Notes: generated by a model not told the origin, from the sequence alone. A stretch of DNA of 64,000 nucleotides from Mytilus trossulus (GCF_036588685.1 NC_086373.1:51157164-51221163); one strand, 5' to 3'. Numbered from the stretch's first letter, positions 13,327 to 26,100 are shown. A program made the numbers and translations.

Positions 13327-16300
13327 ATGGATAAGAGGAAAAGAACTTTTGTTGTTGGTGTTGGAACCACAAAATTTGAAAGACCACTGAAAAAAAACTG
13401 GGACTATCATGACATGGGAAGAGAAGCTGGTATGTATGAGTGCAGACTTTTACTTTTCTCAACTAAAATTAAGACTGTACAGGACATGGTTAGAAATATT
13501 TAAAACACACATTCAAGAACTTAATTTTTATACAGTCAACAGGAAATTTTTCTGTCTGACATCGAAAGTCAGAAGACTTAGAAGTCCTTTTTATACGACC
13601 GCAAATTTTGAAAAAATTTTCGTCGTATATTGCTATCACGTTGGCGTCGTATTCGTCGTCGTCGTCGTCGTCGTCGTCGTCCGAATACTTTTAGTTTTCG
13701 CACTCTAACTTAAGTAAAAGTGAATAGAAATCTATGAAATTTTAACACAAGGTTTATGACCATAAAAGGAAGGCTGGTATTGATTTTGGGAGTTTTGGTC
13801 CCAACATTTTAGGAATTAGGGGCCAAAAAGGGCCCAAATAAGCATTTTCTTGGATTTCGCACTATGACTTTAGTTTAAGTTAATAGAAATCTATGAAATT
13901 TTGACACAAAGTTTATGACCACAAAAGAAAGGTTGGGATTGATTTTGGGAGTTTTGGTTTCAACAGTTTAGGAATTAGGGGCCAAAAAAGGGCCCAAATA
14001 AGCATTATTCTTGGATTTCGCACAATAACTTTAGTTAAAGTAAATAGAAATCAATGAAATTTGAACACAATGTTTATGACCACAAAAGGAAGGTTGGTAT
14101 TGATTTTGGGAGTTTCGGTCCCAACAGTTTAGGAATTAGGGGCCAAAAAGGGACCCAAATAAGCATTTTTCTTGGTTTTCGCACCATAGCGTTAGTATAA
14201 GTAAATAGAAATCTATGAAATTTAAACACAAGGTTTATGACTATGAAAGGAAGGTTGGTATTGATTTTGGAAGTTAATTTTTGGTCCCGTTTTCAAATTG
14301 GTCTACATTAAGGTCCAAAGGGTCCAAAATTAAACTTAGTTTGATTTTAACAAAAATTGAAACCTTGGGGTTCTTTGATATGCTGAATCTAAAAATGTTC
14401 TTAGATTTTTTATTATTGGCCCAGTTTTCAAGTTGGCCCAAATCAAGGTCCAAAATTAAACATTGTTTGATTTCATCAAAAATTGAATAATTGGGGTTCT
14501 TTGATATGCCAAATCTAACTGTGTATGTAGAATCTTAATTTTTGGTCCAGTTTTAAAATTGGTCTAAATTAAAGTGCAAAGGGTCCAAAATTAAACTAAG
14601 TTTGATTTTAACAAAAATTAAATTCTTGGGCCTCTTTGATATGCTGAATCTAAACATGTACTTAGATTTTTGATTATGGGCCCAGTTTTCAAGTTGGTCC
14701 AAATCAGGATCTAAAATTATTATATTAAGTATTGTGCAATAGCAAGTCTTTTCAATTGCACAGTATTGTGCAATGGCAAGAAATATCTAATTTCACAATA
14801 TTGTGAAATAGCAATTTTTTTTTTAATTAAGAGTTATCTTTCTTTGTCCAGTATAGTAAGCAAGAAATATCTGCAAGAATTTTTTTTAATTGGAGTTATC
14901 TTTCTTTGTCCAGAATCAACTTAAATCTTTGTTATATACAATGTATATTCACTTTTTACTACCAACTGATAAATTTAAATAATCTTTACCATTCAGTGAT
15001 AACAAGCAGTTTTTTTTACATCTTAATATTTTATGATGTATTTAAATGAGTAGTAATTGTTGCAAACTCCATTAGAATATTTTAATTGACATTAGTTTTG
15101 GAATAAGGGAAAGGGGGATTTGATTAAAAAATTGGGTTCAATTTTTCTCATTTGAAATTTCATAAATAAAAAGAAAATTTCTTCAAACATTTTTTTGAGA
15201 GGATTAATATTCAACAGCATAGTGAATTGCTCTAAGAGAAAACACAAACAAATTTTAAGTTCATTTGAATACATTCATTCTGTGTCAGAAACCTATGCTG
15301 TGTCAACTATTTAATCACAATCCAAATTTAGAGCGGAATCCAGCTTGAATGTTGTGTCCATACTTGGCCCAACCGTTCAGGGTTCAACCTCTGCGGACGT
15401 ATAAAGCTACGCCCTGCGGAGCATCTGGTTAGACTTTGACATTTGCTCAGTAAAGCTTCACAATTGGTCTCATACAAGACATAAAATAGGTTATTGTAGT
15501 TTAAATAGAAACTACCGAATACTAAATACCAAAAACGCTAACTGGTTAACTGTACTTTTTCTTTTTAAATTTTGATAGATTTGATATAAATTGAAATTGA
15601 AATCATTAAATAGTTGTTTTCTTTAAAAACTGTTGTCATTGTAATTAATTTGACAGATCAATTGTCCAGTATATTATTTGCTATTGTTAATAAATAAAAT
15701 ATAGATTTATTTAGAACTTGTTTCTCAGCTAGGGGCAAGATCTTAAGGAAACATAATTAGAATACATGTTTTTAACAGTAACTTTAAATCAGTAATGCGA
15801 TTTACTTCATTATTATATTTTTGTTCTTATATTGTGTAGACCTACATCTGAATTTGTAATCTCCGTCGTACAAAGCTTAATCATACTTTAAACTCAAAAA
15901 TTGTGAAATGCAAACCAATGTGAATGTAATCAATGTATTCTTGATAGTATGAGTAACAAGCTTTGACTTAATCATTTCAAATTGAAACACTCCACATTAT
16001 TTTTTGAGACAAGAGAAAATAAAAAAAATCATTGGTTTCAGACATATTAAATTCTACGGGATCAAGAAGGTTTTTTTTCAATCTTAAGCTACCAGTTAAC
16101 CAGTTTATCCGAGTAACCAGTTAGGCAGAAGTGTACGATTTGACAACACTAATAAACTTCAACCATTTTGACCACATTTATTTCCCTTTTCATTAAAAAC
16201 GAGAGACAATTTTTATAGATTTTAGAAAGTACCTAAGAATGTTAATTACACTTGACTTTGAAGGCTAACTATGGAAAAATTAGTTTTCAGGTCTCTTATT

Positions 16301-18672
16301 TTGCATACAATTGAACTGAAATAAATTCCTTACATGTTTTTTTTCCATAAACAGGTAAAGCAGCATTAGAAGATGCCAAGATTCCATATTCTAAGGTTCA
16401 AGCAGTTGTGGCAAGTTATTGTTATGGGGAACCAACATGTGGACAGAGAGCTGCCTATGAACTTGGATTGAGTGGAGTACCAGTGTTCAATGTAAATAAC
16501 AATTGCTCCTCAGGTTCCAGTGCCCTTATGTTGGCAAGGAGACTGGTTCAAAGTGGTATTGAGGACTGTGTCATGGCTTTAGGTACTAATTCAATAATGC
16601 ACTAAGCACATTCTTTATAATTTAGTTATTATACATTTGTATTTTAATTTCATATTATCCTATCAAACATTTATAATGCACAGACTAAAAATCTAAGTCA
16701 TATACAGTTAAAGGGAGATAATTCAAAAGAAAAAAAGTTAATGTTTTGAATTTCCTTGTGGAGACTTTCTATCCATTTCTATCTTGAAATGATGAACAAC
16801 AGTATTGCTTTGTTTGTGGAACTTTGCAGGGAAGTTTCTTTTTTCCTAACCTGTTATGAAATCAAGTTCTTTAAATACAAAAAAGAATGTAGTGGCAGAT
16901 CCAGGTATTTTCATAAGGGGAGGTCCATTGTCTGCTTTTATATAAGAGGAAGCTGTGCCATCATGCTTCAGTGATTCCCTAAATAATCAACCAAATTTTC
17001 CCAACTAAACCTGCCTCTGCAATGTTTTTCAAATATATGCCTCAAGGTACATAAGAAGATCTAGATCAAATTCAGATTGACTTAGTTAAAAAAAAAAGAT
17101 GACAAAATATGTTTGATTTTATTTCAGGCTTTGAAAAAATGGAGAGAGGACTTTCAGAAAGATATCCAGAGAAGGAATCCCCTGTCAAACGTCACATGGA
17201 CCACATGGTTACCATAGGAGCAGACCCTGGTCTAATTCAACCTAGAATGAACGCAATGACATCAGACGTTGTCAAATTATATGCTTATGCTGCAAGAGAG
17301 TATCTGGAAAAGTACCCAGAAGCCAATATTGATGACATGGTTAACATTTCATATAAAAATCATAAACAAAGTGTACATAATCCTAAAGCCAGTATTTCTA
17401 AAGAAATATCTCGTTCCGATATAAAAGATAAAATGATGCTGTGTCATCCAATCACATTTTGGATGTCTGCTCCCGTTGCTGATGGTGGTGCATGCGTTAT
17501 TGTTTGTAGCGAAGAATTTGTCATACGTCATGCTCTACAAAGAAAAGCAGTAGAAATCATCTCACAGCACTTAGTAACTGACTTGCCGTCATCATTTGAA
17601 AAAAGTTACATTGATTTGTCAGGGTACCAGATGGCAAAAGAAGCAGCGAGGAGATGCTTTAAAGAATCAGGTCTCACTCCTGATAATGTAAATGTTGTTG
17701 AGGTTCATGACTGTTTCTCTTGTAATGAAATGTTAATGTATGAGGCTTTAGGGCTAGCCAAAGAAGGAACAGGATACCAGTTGATTAGAAATAGTGAATG
17801 GCGTAAAAATAAAGAAGGTGGAGAAATGTGTTATTTGAACAATAAATGGGTTGTTAACCCCTCAGGAGGACTGGAGTCAAAAGGTCATCCAATAGGTGCT
17901 ACAGGTAAGGGCTTTAAGAAAGGAACTTGAAGACTTCTTTAATCTTATATCTTTAATCATGATTTACTTCTGCGAGAATTTCAGTTTTACATGATTGAAA
18001 TCTGTTACATAATTTTTCATATATTTATTTACCATATACAATGTAGGTCTATGTCAGACTATGTGTGGCCTTCATTGATAAGGAAAAACAATACTGTTAG
18101 TCAGCCAGCGGCTGTGAATAAATTATTAGTTGTTGGATACCAATTTTAGTGAATATATTACAAATGTTATATAGAAATGTATGAAGCCTTTGGCAAAACC
18201 GGGAAATCAAATAATCACGAAAATCATATTTTTCCTCATCCAGGAAAGAAACAAGAAATCATCACATATTCAAAAACTTTAAATCAAGAAAAATAATTAA
18301 AGACCAAAGCAGATACATTTTTGTACATAAGATTGTGAACCGTGGTAGAAATCCCAATCTTGTACAAACAGGACAGATTATTGAAAAATGAGCAAAAAGA
18401 TCATTTTACAATCACACCAACAGATATCCATGTATGCCAACAAACCATAATAACTCTGATTAGTAAATAAAAAGAAATGTTCTCAAAGCATCAATTTTCT
18501 TATTCTTGCAGGTCTTGCTCAGTGTGCTGAATTAGTTTGGCAGTTGAGAGGTCAAGCTGGTAAACGACAAGTTGAAGATGCTAAAATTGGGTTACAACAT
18601 AACTTTGGTATAGGTGGAGCTGCAGTAGTTACATTATATAAAAAATATGGCATCCAACAAGCAAAATTGTAG
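13327..18672 (+). CDS. SCP2: SCPx-type peroxisomal 3-ketoacyl-CoA thiolase without SCP2 domain, 4 exons, 422 aa
   Basis: Exons 13327-13429, 16355-16582, 17128-17904 and 18512-18672 join in phase (1269 nt). The protein is a thiolase of the SCPx class, which cleaves branched-chain 3-ketoacyl-CoAs (bile-acid intermediates, methyl-branched fatty acids) in peroxisomes. Visible motifs: nucleophilic C85 in [15 protein letters not shown] at 304-308, and the C-terminal catalytic loop [14 protein letters not shown] with H364. Vertebrate SCPx continues from this point into a linker and SCP2 lipid-transfer domain. Here translation stops just after the thiolase fold with ...QQAKL, and AKL is itself a PTS1, so the protein should reach peroxisomes alone. 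The start ATG lies close to the VGVGTTKFE strand, as in the family. A TIR element copy (13588-15405) lies in intron 1. Candidate AATAAA signals follow at 19111 and 19272. The thiolase call is firm; the lack of an alternative SCP2-coding exon rests on not seeing one downstream. Confidence 0.94.
13588..15405. mobile_element. TIR element copy A (termini TTTATACGACCGCA), no transposase
   Basis: Begins TTTATACGACCGCAAA and ends TCTGCGGACGTATAAA (inverted, one mismatch). Interior: a (GTC)n run, then diverged repeats of a block containing 'gaaatctatgaaattt' and 'gattttgggagtt', later AT-rich palindromes such as caatattgtg. No transposase ORF. It lies in intron 1 of the SCPx thiolase. About 120 bp present in copy B is missing here. 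Confidence 0.85.
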
Positions 18673-19110
18673 ATGCATACAATACCATGAGCATCTTAAC
18701 AGGTCCAGCTCCCGTAACAATTGGAAAGAACAAACAATCAAAATATGTCTAAATCTGAACATGGAATCCAATAATGTTCATATATAGTAATCTAAATACG
18801 GGTGATATTTTTTTTATCCTAATGAAAGCATTTTAATTATGGTACATGTGATTTTCATATTTTTAAAGAACAAAAGAAATATCATGTTATCAGTTGTATA
18901 AACAGATGATTAGAATATAATTTCATATATTTGTTGAATGCTATATAAACAGAACACATTTTTCATTAAGTTAAATATGGATGGCAAAACTATTAATATA
19001 TTTGCTTTGTTAATGATGTCATTTGCTGTAAAAATTATATACAGTGTAAATATTCTGTCTATTCCGGAATAACCAATTTATATGGAATTTTCTCGTACAT
19101 TATGCATATC

Positions 19111-19116
19111 AATAAA
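19111..19116 (+). terminator. Candidate poly(A) signal for the SCPx thiolase
   Basis: AATAAA about 440 bp after the stop; further AATAAA at 19272 and near 19617, so the site used is uncertain. Confidence 0.4.
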
Positions 19117-20044
19117 TGGAATACTTCTATTTTTTTTTTAATTAACTGACAACTTGTAGTATGTTGTGTTTTGTGTATCAGTCCATGTTAAGTTTTATGT
19201 TAAGGTCTAGATAAAAGCAACTGCAACTCATAGAGGAGGAATCTTTTGAAACTTTGCCAAGGGAGGAACTAAATAAAGTCAGCTTGACTTCCTTTTACAT
19301 ATAAAATAGTAAGCGACGGGAAAAGGTGTCAATTTCTTTATTTCCTAAAAGAATAAATCAGAATAAAATTGTTATTGATTTAGAATATTTTAAGTTCAAT
19401 ATACATAGAATTTTTTGTTTTTGATACTGATTTTAACACCATGAATTATATAGCAATTCTGTTGATACAAATACACTGTATTATAATAATTGTTTTTTAA
19501 AAGTTATTACCTTAAAAAAAGCATAATTAGAATGATCTGTTTAAAAATAAGAATAGTCAGTTTTTGTTTGATTGAAGAATATTTATAAGATTGTAATATT
19601 GTTGACATTCCAGAGAATAAACAGAAAATAAAGTTAATTGAAGTCTTATATTTTTATCATTCAATATGTAGAACTAAAATAAACAGCAACCCAAAATATA
19701 ATTATTATTTTCCCTTTACCATGAGAAGTACATTTTTTAGCTGTCTGTCTTGTGAAATGTTCATCCCACTCTGATAAAATTTTCTTCACTGTTTTCTCTG
19801 CAATTTTGAATCAGAGCTCCTGAAATTTGGTATGAAGGTACATGAAATCATGCTTTATTATTAAACAGGTTTTAACATCCACCAGTGATCATCCTTTTCA
19901 CTTAACACTTACAGCAGGGGTATCTTTAGACAGAAATAGCTCACAGTTCAACTTGTTAGTTCTTCAGATGTGGTTACAATGCATTTTGTGAAAATGTTTA
20001 TATAAATTATTGAACCGGCTCTCAAAAACAATTCTTGATTTCTC

Positions 20045-21440
20045 CTTTTTAGCTCACCTGGCCCATTTGTTTTCCCTTTTCTCATTACTTGGCGTCTGTT
20101 GTCGGTAGTCGTTAGCTTTTACAAAAATCTTATCCTCTGAAACTACTGGGCCTAATTTAATCAAACATGGTCAAAATCATTATAGGTTATCTAGTTTAAA
20201 AATTGTGTCTGGTGACCCGATCAACCAACCAAGATGGCCTCCAAGGCTAAAAATAAGACTGGGGTAAAAACCAGTTTTTGGCTAATAACTCAAAAACCAA
20301 AGCATTTAGAGCAAATCTGATATGGGCTTAAATTGTTATTCAGGTCAAGATAAAGGAGTTATTGCCCTTTATAGTCATTTTTTAACCAGTTTTTAGTAAT
20401 TTTTTTTAATCCTTTACAAAAATCTTCTTCTCTGAATCTACTGGGCCAAATTTGTATATGCATACCTTGCAAGGTCCTCATATGCATGGGCATCATGCAG
20501 CCAGTTTTCACTTGACCTCAACCTTATTTCATAGATCAGTGAACAAGGTTAAGTCAAGTCCATATCTCAAATTCTATAAGCAATAGGTTTAGTATAATTG
20601 GTGTATGGAAGGATTGTAAGGTGTACATGTCCAACTGGCAGGTGTCATCTGATCTTGATCTCAGTTTCATGGTTCAGTGTTCGTATTTTGGTCTGTTTTT
20701 TTCTGGTACTATATGCAATTTAAAGGTAGGTCTATAATATTAGGTGTATGGAATGATTGTAAGTTGTACATTTCCAACTGGCAGGTATCATCTGACCTTG
20801 AACTCATTTTTATGGTTCAGTGGTCAAAGATTACCTAATGAGTTCTGGTCTTTTTTTTTTGTCGAGCCTGCAATTTTTGTTGCAGAAAGGTCGACATAAG
20901 GATAGTGATCCGGTGGCGGCGGCAATAGCTAACTTCTTAAAAGCTTTATATTTTAGAAGGTGGAAGACCTGGATGCTTCATACTTTGTATGTAGATGCCT
21001 CATGTTACGAACTTTCGGTCAGTCACATGTCCAAGACCTCATTTTCACGGTTCAGTGACTACTTGAAAAAAAAAGTTATAACATTTTTTGTTATGTTAAT
21101 ATCTCTCTCATTATAAGTAATAGGATAACTATATTTGTTATGTGCGTACCTTGCACGGTCCTCATGCGCATCACACGTTTTCACTTGACCTCAACCTCAT
21201 TTCATGGATCAGTGAACAAGGTTAAGTTTTGGTGGTCAAGTCCATATCTCAGATACCATATTAAAGCAAAAGGTCTTGTATATTCAGTGTATGGAAGGAT
21301 TGTAAGGTGTACATATCTAATTGGTAGGTGTCATCTGACCTTGACCTCATTTTCATGGTTCAGTGGTTATAGTAAAGTTTTGTGTTTTGGTCTGTTTTTC
21401 TTATACTACATGTATATGCAAAAGGTCTACTACTAAATCC
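20045..21440. repeat. Composite of two interspersed repeat families
   Basis: 20045-20415 belongs to the family seen at 40225, 48815 and 56450 (tcctctgaaactactgggc, ccaaccaagatggcc). 20450-21440 belongs to the family at 41594 and 54960 (ggtgtacatgtccaactggc, 'tgaccttgacctcattttca') and includes the inverted pair gtcgagcctgcaa / ttgcagaaaggtcgac at 20862-20895. No coding potential. Confidence 0.7.
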
Positions 21441-22109
21441 ATTCATTTAGGACACCTGTCTATTGTTGAAGACCTTGGTTATTAGTGATGCAAGGTTTCT
21501 GTCTCAAGGAAAATATTCCTACATCTACTTATTTATCTTCTGACTTTGCTTATCAATATTTTGAAAACACTTTTAGGAAGTTGCTAACATAGCAAACAAG
21601 GATTTGTTTTTCATTCATCCCTTGATCTATAAAACTGTGTGTAAAACAACAAAGGCAATATTATAAAAATTCCCTTCTTTTGATTATATTTTATGCATCT
21701 CACCATATACATGATCATGATATATGACTGAAAAAGTCATTCAACTCAACACATGAATTATTTCCTTTGAAGGATGTTTTTTCCACTTTTTTTTGTGTTT
21801 GTTACTGGTTATTCATTCTTATTGCATCCTTCAAATTCAGCAATAAATTTCTTTTAAATGGTCATGATTTGATGATTGTGGGAAACACAAAGAAAATACC
21901 TGATAATAACCAATATATTCATGCAAGTGTTCAACCTAACACCTGGATGTTAAGCAACAAATCAATCTGACAATAGGGAAACTTATTTTGGTAAATGAAC
22001 ATGTAAAATCTATATAAAGTCCAAACTTAACCATCTGACTATGTTAACATCTGAATAAATGTACATGTAAGATCATCATTGATTACTAATATTGTAATTC
22101 ACATTGTTT

Positions 22110-22871
22110 TTATTCTGTAGTATTCACATCGTTAAATTCACTCTTCAATAAATAGCTACACATAAAAGTAGTCCACAATGATAAAATTGCTACAAATGTT
22201 AGAATGAAACGTAATCCTTTGAACCAAGGGGGATAAGCCCAAGACACCATGTCATAATATCCAGCACCTGCTAATCCTCCAATCACAACAAACAATGACA
22301 GTGGATGTGGCATCATAAGTCCACCCCATGCCACTAAGGATGGCACCACACTGACACCAAGACTTATCCAGCCTGGTCTCAATACACTTTCTTCCGATAT
22401 TGAAAATCCCCATCTTACTCCTCCAAGAAATGACAAAATGGTTGCTCCATAAGCCATTTGAGCAAAACATATACTTGGCATAAACACACTACTGAAGATC
22501 ATATACCCAGGAGCTGCTACAAAAGGGATTAATCCAGAGGCTCCAAGTACTAACGCTGGAACTGGGGAACGCTTTAATTCTTTCATGCTGCCCCATACTG
22601 TCACTGCTTTTGTTTCCCTGTCTTCATGAAAAGATCGTAAAGAACATGTCTGGAAATCATTTGCCGTCAAAAAATTTGTCTTTAACTTGTTTAGATGTCC
22701 AGCACCTATAATGTTCTGTGAATGCAAGTCCTTCCATGAATTACATTGTTTGCCTGTGTATAACTTATTTTCGAAAATGTTTATGCCTTTTCTCTTACAA
22801 CAGAGTGGTCTGTATTGGCTGATAACATGACTACTGTTGTAGTGTCTAACAATCTGTCTCACAGCTTGCAT
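22110..22871 (-). CDS. TMEM69: Transmembrane protein 69 (DUF3429 family), 253 aa
   Basis: One coding exon. An open frame continues upstream of M1 to another ATG at 22907, but a good acceptor (tttctgtttgtag) ends at 22880, so I place the start at MQAVRQIVRH, just inside exon 2, with a 5'UTR intron upstream. Residues 1-90 are basic, Cys-containing and poorly ordered, consistent with a mitochondrial presequence (inference). Residues 105-245 hold about five hydrophobic segments: around 105-128, 134-156, 167-187, 190-206 and 220-242. Hallmarks of the DUF3429 core are SGLIPFVAAP, QMAYGATILSFLGGVRWGF and a GYYDM turn. The biochemical role of this family is unknown. The stop codon overlaps an AATAAA hexamer, although the real poly(A) site may lie further on. 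The gene is convergent with the SCPx thiolase. Confidence 0.9.
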   Translation of the reverse strand: MQAVRQIVRHYNSSHVISQYRPLCCKRKGINIFENKLYTGKQCNSWKDLHSQNIIGAGHLNKLKTNFLTANDFQTCSLRSFHEDRETKAVTVWGSMKELKRSPVPALVLGASGLIPFVAAPGYMIFSSVFMPSICFAQMAYGATILSFLGGVRWGFSISEESVLRPGWISLGVSVVPSLVAWGGLMMPHPLSLFVVIGGLAGAGYYDMVSWAYPPWFKGLRFILTFVAILSLWTTFMCSYLLKSEFNDVNTTE

Positions 22872-23413
22872 TATTAAATCTACAAACAGAAAAAAAGGTA
22901 TGGTCATTGATTGAGTGAATTGTTGATAGCAATGAGATTTAGTCTCAGTTTAACTTTATGACTGCGATTGCTAACACAAATTAAGTTTTTGCAACAAAGT
23001 TCAAAGAGTTGCTTAATGCTGATAGTCTTTTCACAAAGGATATTCACGTAATTTATTTTACACCAGGCAGGATAGGTGGTCACTGAACATGGTAAAAGGT
23101 GTTTGACTGACTGCACAATAAAAGAAATTTTGAGTTTTTAATGTATAATTTTATCATTTTTAATATTCTAAATAATGGTTCAAAACCTATGGCGGCTGGC
23201 CCACAATCATTGACAATGATTATCTTTTATTTAACATGTTAACATGGTTAAGCTAAATTTTGTTTTTCAAACTTTATGAAAGTTAAACATTTGCCAAGTA
23301 CTTTTTCCTCTTAAGATAGTCAAGGTTAAAAAATGCCCCTTAAAAACATAGGACATATTTCCAAAATGAAAACATGTTACTATAAACATAAAGCAGAAAC
23401 CATTTACACCCTC

Positions 23414-23742
23414 CAGGGTTCTCGCTAAGGCGAGTCCATGAGTCCTGGACTCATCAAAATCTGTCTGGACTCACCATTTTCAAAACTGGTGAGTCCACAG
23501 ATACATCAATATTGAAATATTTTGTATAAACTGAACACATTTAAACACAAATATCATCTTTTTATAGCAAAAATTTAAAAAGTAATCTAAATTTAATGTC
23601 ATTTCATTGCTCTGTGAGGCCATGGAAACTAAAATATTACATTAAATTGCAATAAAATGTGTTCTTCTTGCTGTTGGACTCACCATGACCAAAAATGATG
23701 AGTCCCTGGATTCACCTTCAAAAATCCTTAGCGAGAACCCTG
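23414..23742. mobile_element. MITE with TIR CAGGGTTCTCGCTAAGG and 5-bp duplication
   Basis: Perfect 17-bp inverted termini (CAGGGTTCTCGCTAAGG / CCTTAGCGAGAACCCTG), 329 bp, flanked by CCCTC at 23409-23413 and 23743-23747. Subterminal inverted blocks 'tggactcacca'/gatgagtcc. A partial relative is at 41478-41545. Confidence 0.8.
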
Positions 23743-24164
23743 CCCTCATAATATATAACGATCAGATATGGAAAATGTGTCAACATCAAACAATAAAAAG
23801 AGCCTGTAATACAATTTTTAAAAATGCAAAGCAGAAATCATGTGAGTTGGCATCTATGGTAGGTAGGGTGCCTGAGCTCTAGGAAACAAGTTTTTTTGCC
23901 TAATCATAAAATGTATTGTACATATTATAGTAGCTGCTTTTAGACAGACACTTTTGCACTCAGACTCCTTGCTAAACTTATCGTAAAAAACAAGTTAATG
24001 GAATCATAACAAGCTTTGTTGTCATCATACATGACATATCCTATGCAGCATGGTTATTTACATTTTAACAAGTGTTTGATGGCGTTATGGTATTAAATAA
24101 AAGATAAATCAAGTTTTTAACATACAGGAATACAGCACTGTCAGAGCAGGCTGGTATTACTATA

Positions 24165-26100
24165 GAGTATTAGGCCATGATTTTTTAATTTGTTGGTTTA
24201 CGGATCCTCTGACCCGATTTTGCCGATTTGCAGAATTAACCGATCCTAACAAAAACATTATCTCTAAAAAATAAATAAAATATCCTTTTTTAATGAAATG
24301 AAATGCATAATCCATTAGACACTAACGGAATTGATAACAATTTCTGTTGTGATAACTAAAACTTCTAACTTACGTATCTTAAAATAGACAAATAAATCAT
24401 AACTGACCTTGAAATGTTGTTTGCGCAAATACATTTTGTGGCAGGAAACCTGTGTTTAAAACCCATTACATATTAAGTTTGTTTCCCGTATTTGTCATTA
24501 TTCTGTAAGATAGAAAAAAAATGGAGAATGAACTTGTCCAACCATGGTTAAGTTGAAGAAATTAATTAAAACAAATCCTCTGGAATTTTCTTCAGACTTG
24601 TCATTGATAATTAAATTTTTTTTTATTTGGATATAAAAAACAGGAATTCATGACAATTGATGAACCCAATATCCTCCTTTTTCCAGTGGATGAGTCTATT
24701 ACTTTTTTGACATGTGTATTGAAACTTATTTTAGTATGACGTTTTTTCTTTATTTTTTCTTGATCTTTCTTGATCAGTTTTCATGTTTGAAGATCATTTA
24801 CCACCAAGTTTCCTGAAATTTAAATAAAATGCTACATTTGTGAAATGATGATTTACTTTCGCCTTTGTCCGTGGACACAAACCCCCTTTTTTCACAGAAA
24901 ATTATTAGACAATGTCAAGCGATATTTATGGCAGCTGAGTAATAATATTTCATCAAACCAATATATAAGAAATTATGATCAAATAGCAAACCATACATGT
25001 ATTGTATGAAAAGTGAAATATATTTTTTTGGATTATTTTTCTGTCTTGAGAGATTTAAAAAAAAAAATCTGACCAAACTGCCTTTTTCATGCGGAAAATC
25101 CGTAAACCAACAAATTAAAAAAAGGCAGTGTTTGCACGTACCCACATGCGGGTACGAAAAGTCAAATTGCCGTTCTAGGCTGCGCGTACCCACATCCGGT
25201 TTTCTAATAAAATGCCATAGGATCGGGTATTAAACGTGAAATATCTACGGAAATTATCGATAATATGGGATATCGTGTAAATCAAGTCAAGAGTATGAAA
25301 AAATATTATTTTCAAAAGATCTCAAATTGTGTTTATTAAATAATGATATATAATAAACATTGCAAAATTAAATTCACAATGATGGAAAATGAAACTGTAC
25401 AGTCCCTGAAAAAAAAGTAAAAGAAAACTACTATAAAAAGTAAAGTTCGAGTTTATAAAATTTAAAGAAGCAAGTAATAATATCAATTTAAACCAATTAT
25501 AAAAGATTCATTTGGAACAAATTTTCATATCAAATACGATTGTTTTGGCACAGATTTCAACCCGGCTGCTCATTTCAAATGTTGCCAGCCTACGTTCACA
25601 TTTCATATTATTCATTATTACTTGCTTCTTTAAATTTTAACTTTTATAAACTCAAGCTTTAATTTTAGTAGTTTTATATATTTTAAAATATCATATGGGT
25701 ATATTTTTAATTATAAACATTTTAATTTGCATTAAAATTTAATAATAGTATTAATTTCTATCATGGTTTTTTTACTGTACATTTTCCATCATCATGATCA
25801 TTGTGTGTTGTGCATTAAAAATTTTGCAATGTTTATTATGTATTTTGCAATGTTTATTATGTATCATTATTTGATAAATACGATTTGAAAATATTATTTT
25901 TCATACTCTTCACTCGTTCTAAACAATATCCCCACATTATCGATAATTTCTGTAGATATTTCACGTTTTATACCCGATCCGATGGCATTTTATTAGAAAA
26001 CCGGATGTGGGTACGTGCAGCCTAGAATGGCAATTTGACTATTCGTTCCCGCATGTGGGTACGCGCAGACACTGCCTTAAAAAAAAACTGGCCTTACTAT
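24165..26100. mobile_element. TIR element whose right terminus is split by a foldback element
   Basis: Left end 'ggccatgattttttaatt' + tgttggtttacgga; right end tccgtaaaccaacaaatt then, beyond the inserted foldback, ttaaaaaaaaactggcct. The termini pair only if the foldback at 25124-26076 is removed. No transposase recognised. A partial copy end occurs near 40810-40845. Confidence 0.7.
25124..26076. mobile_element. Foldback element with arms of several hundred bp and 9-bp duplication
   Basis: Outer ends GGCAGTGTTTGCACGTACCC and the inverse ending CAGACACTGCC. The arms pair with moderate divergence almost to the centre (for example taataaacattgcaaaa with ttttgcaatgtttatta; gaagcaagtaataat with attattacttgcttc). 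TTAAAAAAA stands at 25115-25123 and 26077-26085. Long TIRs with a 9-bp duplication are Mutator-like, but the A-rich duplication is weak evidence. No transposase. Confidence 0.75.

Larger units (their letters stand above)
18673..22109. other. Convergent intergenic region, SCPx thiolase to TMEM69
   Basis: 18673 to about 19640 is the thiolase 3' region with several AATAAA hexamers. 20045-21440 is repeat (listed separately). 19650-20040 and 21440-22109 are AT-rich without recognisable features. Confidence 0.6.

Noticed and set aside
22872-22907. Upstream ATG extending TMEM69 by 12 residues
   Set aside because: The segment contains a strong acceptor (tttctgtttgtag) just before the better start; it is probably intron.
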